A stretch of DNA of 6,876 nt from Oscillospiraceae bacterium. Lineage in GTDB: Bacteria; Bacillota; Clostridia; WRCU01. The position numbers and the translations under genes were made by a program. Under the pieces are notes generated by a model. The model saw only the letters and a program-made list of their open reading frames with translations. It ran no database searches and had not been told where the DNA came from. Positions 1 to 5,734 of the stretch are shown here, in pieces. The stretch lies in contig WRCU01000084.1 of the NCBI GenBank assembly GCA_009783805.1, forward strand, positions 1 to 6,876, in the 5' to 3' direction. Position 1 is the stretch's first letter, and each line of letters opens with the position of its first letter.

Positions 1-681
1 GTGAAGGAGGAGGGCCGATCGATAGGGACGGTGGACAAAATCTACCCCCCGGGCATGCGGTTCGCCCTCGCCGGCATGACTTGGGAGACGCTCGAGGTGA
101 ACAAGGGGGCCAAGGTGATCTTCGTGAGGCGGGTCGAGGGTGTCTCCGTGGTCGACTGGAACGTCGACTTCGAGTTCGAGCTGCACACGGCGCTCGTCAG
201 GATGATGCGCAAGGTGCTCCTGTCGGGCGAGTCCTACCCCTACCTGAGCGAAAGCTGCGCGGAGCGCCTCGCGGAGATCCGGTACGTCACCGGGAACAGC
301 GGCATACTGCGGAACGTGGTTACCCCCCTGTCCGACATAAAGTATGCGATTTTCCCTTGGATAGGGACCCGGCAGCTGGCGGCCCTGCACTTCGCGCTGC
401 GCGCCCGGGGCGTGAGGAGCAAGATGCAATGGGACTCATGCATGTACCTGGAGGCCGCACATAAAGGCGGGAGGGACGAGCTGGCCAGGATGGTCGGGGA
501 GATAGCCGAATCCGGCCACGACCCTTACGCGCTGCCCATACCGCCCAACGCGCAGGTCATATCGAAGTACAATGAGTTCGTCCCCCCCGCCTTGGTCAGG
601 AAGCAGTACGTCGAGGACTACCTGGACTTCGCCGGCCTGAAGGCCGCGATGGCCGACCCGGACTCGCCCATGCTAGGTTGA
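1..681 (+). CDS. DEAD/DEAH-box helicase, Lhr-like, C-terminal part (5' end outside window)
   Basis: This is the last 226 residues of a large superfamily-2 ATP-dependent helicase. The two RecA-like motor domains and all ATPase motifs lie upstream of the window. What remains matches, from memory of the family, the C-terminal region of clostridial DEAD/DEAH helicases related to Lhr. A beta-rich segment carries IGTVDKIYPPG and LAGMTWETLEV (about residues 7-33), followed by VVDWNVDFEFELHT (50-63), YPYLSESCAERLAEIRY (79-95) and KYAIFPWIGTRQL (114-126). The family acts on nucleic acid in the cytoplasm, with roles in DNA repair or RNA handling; the exact role is unknown here. The GTG at position 1 is probably an internal Val codon, because the homologous region sits deep inside a much longer protein. 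The gene ends in TGA at 679-681 and is unrelated in function to the sugar genes downstream. Confidence 0.8.
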   Translation: MKEEGRSIGTVDKIYPPGMRFALAGMTWETLEVNKGAKVIFVRRVEGVSVVDWNVDFEFELHTALVRMMRKVLLSGESYPYLSESCAERLAEIRYVTGNSGILRNVVTPLSDIKYAIFPWIGTRQLAALHFALRARGVRSKMQWDSCMYLEAAHKGGRDELARMVGEIAESGHDPYALPIPPNAQVISKYNEFVPPALVRKQYVEDYLDFAGLKAAMADPDSPMLG

Positions 682-688
682 CTTGCCT

Positions 689-717
689 TTGCCTTGATAC
701 GGCGTATTTGCGATAAT
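689..717 (+). promoter_or_regulatory. sigma-70-type promoter upstream of the oxidoreductase gene
   Basis: A -35-like TTGCCT (689-694; four of six consensus bases) is followed after exactly 17 bases by GATAAT (712-717; five of six). The -10 is preceded by TG one base away (709-710), an extended -10 element. Transcription would start near 724, giving a leader of about 40 bases before the ATG at 766. It lies in an AT-richer gap just after the helicase stop, which fits a transcription-unit boundary. A second -35-like TTGACT (678-683) overlaps the helicase stop but has no well-spaced -10. Confidence 0.55.
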
Positions 718-765
718 GTTCGCTGAGCAAGGGATGGAAGCATTCATATATCGGGGGGTATATCC

Positions 766-1866
766 ATGGCCAAGAAAGGGAAGCTCAAGGTAGGCATAAT
801 CGGCACCAGCGGTATCGCCGGCGCGCACTTCGACTGCTACAAGCGATTGGAAGACACGGTCGAGATCGTCGGCGGCTCGGACATCATCCCCGGCAAGGCG
901 CGGGCCTTCTTCGACCGCAAGGGCATGCCGGAGGCCAAGGCCTTCGAAAAGAACGCGGACCTGCTCTCGCTGGGCCTCGACGCCGTGAGCGTGTGCACCT
1001 ACAACTCCACCCACGCCGAATGCTCCATCGAGTCGCTCAAGGCGAACGCCAACGTCCTGTGCGAGAAGCCGATGTGCGTCACCCTGACCGATGCGATAGC
1101 GATGTACGAGACGGCCAAGAAGAAGAGGAAGATCCTCATGGTCGGCTTCCAGCCCAGGTTCGACCCGAACATGAACCTCATACGCGAGGTGGTGGGGTCC
1201 GGCGTCCTGGGCGACATATACTACGTGCAGACCGGCGGCGGCCGCAGGCGCGGCATGCCCGGCGGGAACTTCATCCTGAAGGACAAGGCCGGGGCCGGCG
1301 CCCTGGCCGACATCGGCTGCTACTCCCTGGACATGGTGATGTCGGCCCTGGGCTATCCCAAGCCGCTGACCGTCTCGGCCTGCACCGCGAACAAGTTCGG
1401 CACGAACCCCCTATACTCCAAGGAGCACGACAAGTTTGAGGTGGACGACTTCTCGGTCGCGCTGATCCGCCTCGAGGGCGGCATCGCGCTCGACTTCCGC
1501 ATGTCGTGGATCATGCACATGGACACCACCGGCGACACGATGTTCTTCGGCTCGAAGGGCGGCCTCAAGATCAGGCCGGCCGGCCTGGGAAGCGGCTGGG
1601 GCGGCGCCTGGGACGGGACGATCGGCCCGATATACCTATACAGCGACGTTGCGGGCCAGATGTGCGAGACGCCCATACCCATGCGCGAGGAGTCGCACGA
1701 CAGGTTTTTCCTGAAGGTCAAGTCATTCATCGAGGCCGTAAGGGACGGGGCCCCCTCACCGATCCCGACGATAGAGTCCGTCTACAACCAGGCGATCGTC
1801 GATGGGATCATCCGCTCGTCGGCCGCGGGCAAGGAAGTCGCGGTGGAGCTGGACATTAAGCCGTGA
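766..1866 (+). CDS. Gfo/Idh/MocA family NAD(P)-dependent oxidoreductase
   Basis: Members oxidise or reduce a hydroxyl/keto group on sugars, inositols or related compounds with NAD(P), in the cytoplasm. The N-terminal Rossmann fold is marked by VGIIGTSGIAG (residues 9-19), replacing the usual GxGxxG spacing. The family's EKP motif is at 100-102 (VLCEKPM); its Lys is the conserved catalytic/nicotinamide-side residue. The C-terminal alpha/beta domain begins near 125 and holds GALADIGCYSLD (178-189), where the frequent catalytic His of DxGxHxxD is Tyr186. At 366 residues the length is normal. The start at ATG 766 is supported by GGGGGG at 753-758, seven bases upstream, and by the fold beginning at once. 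It has its own promoter and is separated by 89 bases from the next gene. Substrate cannot be read from sequence; the neighbouring sugar operon suggests a sugar or polyol. Confidence 0.9.
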   Translation: MAKKGKLKVGIIGTSGIAGAHFDCYKRLEDTVEIVGGSDIIPGKARAFFDRKGMPEAKAFEKNADLLSLGLDAVSVCTYNSTHAECSIESLKANANVLCEKPMCVTLTDAIAMYETAKKKRKILMVGFQPRFDPNMNLIREVVGSGVLGDIYYVQTGGGRRRGMPGGNFILKDKAGAGALADIGCYSLDMVMSALGYPKPLTVSACTANKFGTNPLYSKEHDKFEVDDFSVALIRLEGGIALDFRMSWIMHMDTTGDTMFFGSKGGLKIRPAGLGSGWGGAWDGTIGPIYLYSDVAGQMCETPIPMREESHDRFFLKVKSFIEAVRDGAPSPIPTIESVYNQAIVDGIIRSSAAGKEVAVELDIKP

Positions 1867-1872
1867 CCGTGC

Positions 1873-1910
1873 TTGCGCGAATTGCAATATTACGGTAATA
1901 TGCCCTTAAT
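1873..1910 (+). promoter_or_regulatory. possible promoter(s) for the membrane-protein gene
   Basis: Two overlapping weak candidates lie in the AT-rich part of the gap. TTGCGC (1873-1878) with 17 bases to TAATAT (1896-1901) is one. TTGCAA (1882-1887) with 17 bases to CTTAAT (1905-1910) is the other. Each -10 matches four of six consensus bases. The first -10 coincides with the right arm of the palindrome at 1887-1901, and the second begins just beyond it. Neither is strong alone; the local AT-richness against a GC-rich background is the main support. Confidence 0.3.
1887..1901. promoter_or_regulatory. perfect 15-base palindrome, candidate operator
   Basis: ATATTAC G GTAATAT is a perfect inverted repeat with 7-base arms around one central base. 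A one-base loop cannot form an RNA hairpin with the full arms, so a dimeric DNA-binding protein is a more natural reader than a terminator. It overlaps the putative -10 region of the gene at 1956, the usual place for a repressor site. With one bulged base (A1886) the GC/GC flanks extend the symmetry. I do not recognise it as the site of a named regulator family. Confidence 0.4.
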
Positions 1911-1919
1911 GCTTTAATC

Positions 1920-1932
1920 GGACCGAAGGTCC
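1920..1932 (+). other. small leader hairpin before the membrane-protein gene
   Basis: GGACC-GAA-GGTCC forms a five-base-pair stem with a three-base loop (or four pairs with a five-base loop). It ends seven bases before the Shine-Dalgarno. No T-run follows, so it is not an intrinsic terminator. If transcription starts around 1908-1917, the hairpin sits at the very 5' end of the mRNA, where such stems can protect the message; that role is inference. Confidence 0.3.
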
Positions 1933-1938
1933 CATCCC

Positions 1939-1946
1939 TAAGGAGG
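1939..1946 (+). promoter_or_regulatory. consensus Shine-Dalgarno for the gene at 1956
   Basis: TAAGGAGG is fully complementary to the anti-Shine-Dalgarno end of 16S rRNA and lies nine bases before ATG 1956. It is the only canonical site in the window; the other visible starts are preceded by G-runs. It fixes the start of the membrane-protein gene and suggests strong translation. Confidence 0.75.
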
Positions 1947-1955
1947 CCCCGCCTT

Positions 1956-2411
1956 ATGAAAACCACAGTGATCCAGCCACACAAGTCGTCGCTGAACCTA
2001 GACGCGAACGTCCTCGTACTGCTCATGTACCTTGCGATGGCGGCCTTCTCCTGGATACCCTACGTAGGCTACGTGGCTTGGGCTATACCCTTGGTCCTGT
2101 TCCTCATGGAGAAAGGGAGCAGGTTCGTGAAGTTCAGCGCGGTGCAGGCCCTGGCCCTAGGGGTCGTACAGGCGGCGATCTCGATAGTCTTCGCCATCAT
2201 AGTCTACGCCCTCAGGCCCAGCATATACGGCGTCACCCTTTATCTGCCTTTGACGGGCGGCGCATGGGCCTTTTGGCTCATCGGCCTATTCGTCTCCATC
2301 GCGTTCGCCGTGCTCTACATCTACGTCATCGTGATGGCTTACAATTACAAGCAGATAGAGCTGCCACTGGTGGGCCCGATCGCTGTCAAGCAGAGCGAGA
2401 GGCAGTTCTGA
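1956..2411 (+). CDS. small membrane protein, DUF4870/Tic20-like
   Basis: The protein has 151 residues and about four hydrophobic helices: roughly 18-33, 35-51, 63-86 and 102-129. Between helices 2 and 3 lies EKGSRFVKFSAVQAL (52-66), resembling the conserved 'E..SRFVRFHAxQ' loop of DUF4870/Tic20-like proteins. The tail YKQIELPLVGPIA (131-143) matches the short 'K...LPLIGxIA' end of that family. It would sit in the cytoplasmic membrane with both ends probably inside. Biochemical function of bacterial DUF4870 proteins is not established, so I assign none. The start is fixed by TAAGGAGG nine bases upstream. It stands alone between two regulatory-looking gaps, so it may be transcribed separately from the oxidoreductase before it and the sugar operon after it. 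Family recognition is from motif memory and is fairly confident. Confidence 0.75.
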   Translation: MKTTVIQPHKSSLNLDANVLVLLMYLAMAAFSWIPYVGYVAWAIPLVLFLMEKGSRFVKFSAVQALALGVVQAAISIVFAIIVYALRPSIYGVTLYLPLTGGAWAFWLIGLFVSIAFAVLYIYVIVMAYNYKQIELPLVGPIAVKQSERQF

Positions 2412-2419
2412 TTGGGCGA

Positions 2420-2434
2420 CGCGGGCCATCCGCG
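2420..2434 (+). other. GC hairpin after the membrane-protein gene
   Basis: CGCGG-GCCAT-CCGCG forms a five-base-pair all-GC stem with a five-base loop, starting nine bases after the stop codon at 2409-2411. No T-tract follows. It could protect the 3' end of the transcript or act with the second hairpin downstream. In GC-rich DNA short stems like this also arise by chance. Confidence 0.25.
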
Positions 2435-2452
2435 GTCCCCGGGCGTGCGACG

Positions 2453-2471
2453 CGCGGCCGATAAGGCCGCG
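2453..2471 (+). other. strong GC hairpin upstream of the binding-protein gene
   Basis: CGCGGCC-GATAA-GGCCGCG is a perfect seven-base-pair all-GC stem with an AT-rich five-base loop, the most stable hairpin visible in a gap here. It lacks the T-run of an intrinsic terminator: the next bases are GCTATGACTATGATG. It may be an imperfect terminator for the upstream gene, an mRNA-processing or stabilising element between cistrons, or part of the leader controlling the lipoprotein gene 31 bases further on. Confidence 0.4.
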
Positions 2472-2491
2472 GCTATGACTATGATGACCAT

Positions 2492-2495
2492 GGGG
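2492..2495 (+). promoter_or_regulatory. G-run ribosome site supporting the TTG start at 2503
   Basis: GGGG lies seven bases before TTG 2503. No ATG is in frame between the in-frame stop at 2485-2487 and ATG 2560. The G-run resembles those before the other genes here, and starting at TTG gives the lipoprotein a complete signal peptide with a positively charged N-terminal region. Confidence 0.4.
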
Positions 2496-2502
2496 CGATG
2501 AT

Positions 2503-4068
2503 TTGACCACTATATCAAGGACCGAACGTCACAAGGGCCGCGGCGCGGCGGTGAGGGCCATGGCCTACGCGCTGTCGGCCTTGCTGACGTTCATGGCGCT
2601 CGCCTCCTGCGGCGCCGACGATGAGGCCGACCTGCTGTACGGCATCTCCTCCGAGGGGTCGTCCGCCTCCACGGACGACCTGGGCGGCGGCCGTATCGGC
2701 GAAGTCGGCAAAAACGAGGCGTCGTCGTTCAACTTCGCCATACCGTCCGGCTATACCAACCAGGCGAACAGGAACAACCTGAATAAGCTCGTCGAAAGGT
2801 ACTACGGCGAGAGGGGCGTAACGGTCAACGTGGTCTACGACGAGGACAACGCGACCGTGTTCAGGTGGGGCGGGGGGGCCCAAGGGCGTGAGGGGTTCCT
2901 GGCCGAAAACGCCATCGACCTATTTTACGTCAACCAGCCGGAGGCCGATGGGGAGCCCCAGACGCTGAGCCTGCCCGTGGAAGGCATACTGAGGCAGCAT
3001 GCGCCCAGCTTCTTCATGAGGCTCAACGACTATGAGTTGGACTACGCGAGGGACAGGTCCGGAACGGTCATGGCCATACCCAAGCACTTCCCCTACTCGA
3101 ACAAGCTATGCGTGATCGTCAAGGCCGAGTACCTGGACAAGTACGGCGTAGCCGAGATAAACACGATACAGGACTACGAACGGTTCATGCGCCTCGTCAA
3201 GGACGCCGAGCCTGACATATACCCAGGGAACCAGACGTCCATCAACCTCAGGGCCATATGCCAGTCACAAGGCTACGTGACCCCGCACTTCCCCATCGCC
3301 CATAGGATAGACCTGCCGAACTCCACCCCGGTCATATGGCCCCTGACGGACGACTTCAAGGTGGCGCTGGCCATGGTGGACTCCTGGACGAAGGACGGGC
3401 TGGTCCGGGACCTCGACCTTTTCTTCGAATTCCTGACGAACGGCACGGTCTCGATAGTCACCAGCATCGACGGCGTCAGCAGGATGCTGCGCGAGACCTT
3501 GGGGCTCATCGATGTGAAGGTCTTCCCGCTCAACAAGGAGCAGCCCGCCTACCACACGACCCCGAATATTTTTTTGGCCATCCACAAGGACAGCGCCAAG
3601 GGCAAGGAGGTGGCCGAGTTCATCGAGTGGGTCTTCTCCTCCCAGTCCACGTACGACCTGCTGATGTACGGGGAGAGCGGCGTGGACTATGAGGTCGTGA
3701 ACGGCAAGGTCCACTACACGCCGGGCATCCAGCCGATCTACATCCAAACCTACCAGACCGCCTTCCTCAACATAGACCTCATGCGCCTCCTCTCCTATGA
3801 GGACGATAATTTCAAGGAATTCTACACCTCGAACCTGTATGAGTTCAGGCCCGACTATTCGGACCCCGAGCTGGAAGGCATAAACTTCGGGGAATACAGC
3901 GAGATGCGGGGCAACCTGCGGAACAGCATGGCCGCCATAGAGTCGCAGATAATAGCGGACAAGTCGGTCAACTACGAGGACATAGAGCGGAGGCTCCTCT
4001 CCTTCGCCGACGACAGGAACGAGGAGATGCTGGGCGCGTACGGCATCCTGTACAGGCAGATGAAGTGA
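2503..4068 (+). CDS. sugar ABC-transporter substrate-binding lipoprotein (LplA/YtcQ-like)
   Basis: A 521-residue exported lipoprotein that would capture a sugar or oligosaccharide outside the membrane and hand it to an ABC permease. The signal peptide has a basic start (R6, R9, K11, R13, R18), a hydrophobic core (about 20-34) and a lipobox LASC with the lipid-bearing Cys at 36. A Gly/Ser/Asp-rich linker (37-72) follows, then the periplasmic-binding-protein fold. Family features include AIPKHFPYSNKLCVIV (191-206), EYLDKYG (209-215), a middle segment with WPLTDDFKVAL (279-289), and YDLLMYGESGVDYEVVNGK (384-402), which is typical of the LplA/YtcQ group. Start: TTG 2503 gives a full signal peptide; GTG 2551 or ATG 2560 would leave a very short basic region or none. 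The stop overlaps the kinase frame, indicating an operon. No permease or ATPase gene is in the window, so its partner is unknown. Confidence 0.85.
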   Translation: MTTISRTERHKGRGAAVRAMAYALSALLTFMALASCGADDEADLLYGISSEGSSASTDDLGGGRIGEVGKNEASSFNFAIPSGYTNQANRNNLNKLVERYYGERGVTVNVVYDEDNATVFRWGGGAQGREGFLAENAIDLFYVNQPEADGEPQTLSLPVEGILRQHAPSFFMRLNDYELDYARDRSGTVMAIPKHFPYSNKLCVIVKAEYLDKYGVAEINTIQDYERFMRLVKDAEPDIYPGNQTSINLRAICQSQGYVTPHFPIAHRIDLPNSTPVIWPLTDDFKVALAMVDSWTKDGLVRDLDLFFEFLTNGTVSIVTSIDGVSRMLRETLGLIDVKVFPLNKEQPAYHTTPNIFLAIHKDSAKGKEVAEFIEWVFSSQSTYDLLMYGESGVDYEVVNGKVHYTPGIQPIYIQTYQTAFLNIDLMRLLSYEDDNFKEFYTSNLYEFRPDYSDPELEGINFGEYSEMRGNLRNSMAAIESQIIADKSVNYEDIERRLLSFADDRNEEMLGAYGILYRQMK

Positions 4069-5108
4069 CGGGGACGCGAGCGGGGGATGGGCCTTTGACG
4101 TATGACGTATGCTGCGTGGGCATATTGGTCGCCGACACGATCGTGCGGACGGTCGCCGAAATGCCGGAGAGCGGCAAGCTGGGGCTGGTGGACAGGATAG
4201 AGCTCTTCAGCGGCGGCTGCGCCTCAAACGCGGCGATCGACATGGCCAGGCTGGGGCTTAGCGTGGCCATCATAGGCAAGACCGGTAGGGACGGGTTCGG
4301 CGGCTTCCTGGCCGGGGTCCTCCGCGACGCGGGGGTGGACGCCAAGGGTCTGGTATCCGACGGGGGAGCCAGCACCTCGGCCTCCGTCGCGTTGATAGAG
4401 GCGGGGGGTGAGCGCTCCTTCCTCCACAGCTACGGCGCGAACGGGCTCTTCTCCATAGGCGACGTGGACTTCGGGGTGATCGCCGAATCCAGGGTCGTCT
4501 TCGTGGCAGGGGCCATGCTCATGCCTACCTTCGACGGCGGGCAGTGCGCGGAGCTACTCAGGCGGGCGAAGGGCATGGGCAAGATGACGGTACTGGACAC
4601 GGCTTGGGACGCCAAAGGCAGGTGGATGGACCTCCTGCGGCCATGTATGGGGCACATCGACCTCTTCATGCCCAGCGTGGACGAGGCGAGGATGCTCAGC
4701 GGCGAGAATGAGCCCGAGTCGATGGCGGACGCGTTCCTCGCTATGGGGGTCGGCACGGCGGTGATCAAGCTCGGCGGCGACGGCTGCCTGATAAAGGGCG
4801 AGGGCGCCCGCAGCGCGCTGGTCTGCCCCACATACTCACAATATAAGGCCGTCGACACGACGGGCGCGGGCGACTCGTTCGTCTCCGGGTTCCTCACCGG
4901 CCTGAGCAAGGGTTGGGATATGGCGCGATGCGCCGTCCTGGCCAACGCCGTGGGGACCCACTGCGTGATGCATCCGGGGTCCAGCACGGGCATACGCGGT
5001 TTTGCCGATACGGTGTCCTTCATCGAGGGCCATGAGGTCCCGGCCGTCAGGCATGCCGACGGGTCAACGTACGCGCCGGCCTCGGGGGTTTGGGATTGGG
5101 GCGCGTGA
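4065..5108 (+). CDS. PfkB-family (ribokinase-like) sugar kinase
   Basis: Transfers the gamma-phosphate of ATP to a sugar hydroxyl in the cytoplasm. Both family signatures are present: SGGCASNAAIDMARLG (residues 49-64, sugar binding) and DTTGAGDSFVSGF (264-276), with Asp270 the catalytic base and GAG the anion hole. The ATP-side segment AVIKLGGDGCLI (232-243) is also typical. Substrate is not readable; fructose, another ketose or a related sugar are candidates because an aldose-ketose isomerase and a polyol-phosphate dehydrogenase follow. About 25 residues after the last helix form a Gly/Pro/Trp-containing tail of no known role. Start: GTG 4065 overlaps the previous stop by four bases (GTGA) but has little Shine-Dalgarno. 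TTG 4095, eight bases after GGGGG, would start at L11 and give the usual MxYDVxxVG beginning; I regard 4095 as at least as likely. Co-transcribed with its neighbours. Confidence 0.9.
   Translation: MTGTRAGDGPLTYDVCCVGILVADTIVRTVAEMPESGKLGLVDRIELFSGGCASNAAIDMARLGLSVAIIGKTGRDGFGGFLAGVLRDAGVDAKGLVSDGGASTSASVALIEAGGERSFLHSYGANGLFSIGDVDFGVIAESRVVFVAGAMLMPTFDGGQCAELLRRAKGMGKMTVLDTAWDAKGRWMDLLRPCMGHIDLFMPSVDEARMLSGENEPESMADAFLAMGVGTAVIKLGGDGCLIKGEGARSALVCPTYSQYKAVDTTGAGDSFVSGFLTGLSKGWDMARCAVLANAVGTHCVMHPGSSTGIRGFADTVSFIEGHEVPAVRHADGSTYAPASGVWDWGA
4082..4086 (+). promoter_or_regulatory. G-run ribosome site for an alternative kinase start (TTG 4095)
   Basis: GGGGG lies eight bases before the in-frame TTG at 4095. 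Spacing and composition match the G-runs before the genes at 766, 5144 and 5735. The protein would then begin just before its first beta strand, as is usual for PfkB kinases. This competes with GTG 4065. Confidence 0.4.
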
Positions 5109-5127
5109 GGGCCCATAAAGGAACGCA

Positions 5128-5133
5128 GGGGGG
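5128..5133 (+). promoter_or_regulatory. G-run ribosome site fixing the isomerase start at ATG 5144
   Basis: AGGGGGGAT contains six G at 5128-5133, ten bases before ATG 5144. The open frame extends upstream to 5090, inside the kinase gene, but those 18 extra residues are low in structure and have no place in the family. ATG 5144 is therefore chosen. Confidence 0.55.
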
Positions 5134-5143
5134 ATCGGAAAGT

Positions 5144-5689
5144 ATGCTCACTCCCAAGGAATTGGGCAGCGCGAGGCTAGAGACGCTCAGGCGCCTGCGC
5201 GAGGCCGGGATCGCACTCACGGAGGCTGAGGAAGGAAGCGTCGAGGTGGCGGACTTCGGCTTGGGGGCGCTGGGTGAGGTCGGATTGGAACTCATCACGT
5301 ACGTGAACACCGACAGGTGCTGCGCCAAGGAGCTCGTCCTATTCCCATGGCAGGTATGCCCGGAGCACAGGCACCCGCCGATCGGCGGCGAACCGGGCAA
5401 GGAGGAGACCTTCCGATGCCGCAAGGGCGTCGTCTACCTATACGTCGAGGGCCCCCCCGTTAGCCCCATAAAGGGAAGGGTCCCCAAAGGCAGGGAATCG
5501 GCGTTCACCGTCTTCCATGAGGTGACCCTGGCGGAAGGGGAGCAGTACACGCTGCGCCCGGACACGCTCCACTGGTTCCAGGGAGGCCCGGAAGGGGCCA
5601 TCGTTTCGGAGTTCTCCACGCGCAGCCGGGACGATTCCGACGTGTTCACGGACCCGGGGATCAAGAGGGCCACCGAGGTCTCAGGCTGA
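5144..5689 (+). CDS. D-lyxose ketol-isomerase (D-lyxose/D-mannose isomerase, cupin type)
   Basis: Interconverts D-lyxose with D-xylulose and, in characterised relatives, D-mannose with D-fructose (EC 5.3.1.15), as a metal-dependent (usually Mn2+) cytoplasmic cupin. Recognised by VADFGLGALGEVGLELITYV (residues 35-54) and NTDRCCAKELVLFP (55-68). The metal site can be read directly: CPEHRHP gives His75 and His77, KEETFRC gives Glu88, and DTLHWFQ gives His143, the HxH...E...H arrangement of the family. GAIVSEFSTRSRD (151-163) and VFTDPGI (167-173) close the conserved core. With ATG 5144 the length is 181 residues, normal for the compact bacterial form. It starts 35 bases after the kinase stop and ends 45 bases before the dehydrogenase, so it is mid-operon. 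Which sugar is used in the cell, lyxose or mannose, is undecided. Family assignment is highly confident. Confidence 0.93.
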   Translation: MLTPKELGSARLETLRRLREAGIALTEAEEGSVEVADFGLGALGEVGLELITYVNTDRCCAKELVLFPWQVCPEHRHPPIGGEPGKEETFRCRKGVVYLYVEGPPVSPIKGRVPKGRESAFTVFHEVTLAEGEQYTLRPDTLHWFQGGPEGAIVSEFSTRSRDDSDVFTDPGIKRATEVSG

Positions 5690-5734
5690 CCGGCCTGGGA
5701 TGGAGGCTCTGACACTGCGCGGGGGGATTTTAAA

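Noticed and set aside
1..3. GTG at position 1 as a true gene start
   Set aside because: The sequence after it is the middle of a conserved helicase C-terminal region, so the gene continues upstream of the window.
746..763. Hairpin ATATA/TATAT enclosing the G-run before the gene at 766
   Set aside because: Five A-T pairs around an eight-base loop are too weak to be a credible riboswitch or ribosome-site lock.
993..1439. 148-codon frame on the + strand within the oxidoreductase gene
   Set aside because: It is an out-of-frame reading of the oxidoreductase, with Arg/Gly/His-rich low-complexity sequence and no motif.
2453..2471. Intrinsic terminator after the membrane-protein gene
   Set aside because: The stem is strong but no T-run follows, so I record it as a hairpin and not as a terminator.
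3265..3747. 160-codon open frame on the - strand
   Set aside because: It lies opposite the conserved binding-protein core, and its Val/Asp/Gly/Arg-rich composition reflects reverse reading of that gene.
4430..5116. 228-codon open frame on the - strand
   Set aside because: It is antisense to the PfkB kinase, has no ribosome site or recognisable domain, and shows the Ser/Pro-rich composition of a shadow frame.
5090..5143. Longer N-terminus for the isomerase
   Set aside because: The extra 18 residues overlap the kinase gene, have no family counterpart, and ATG 5144 has a G-run ribosome site at suitable spacing.
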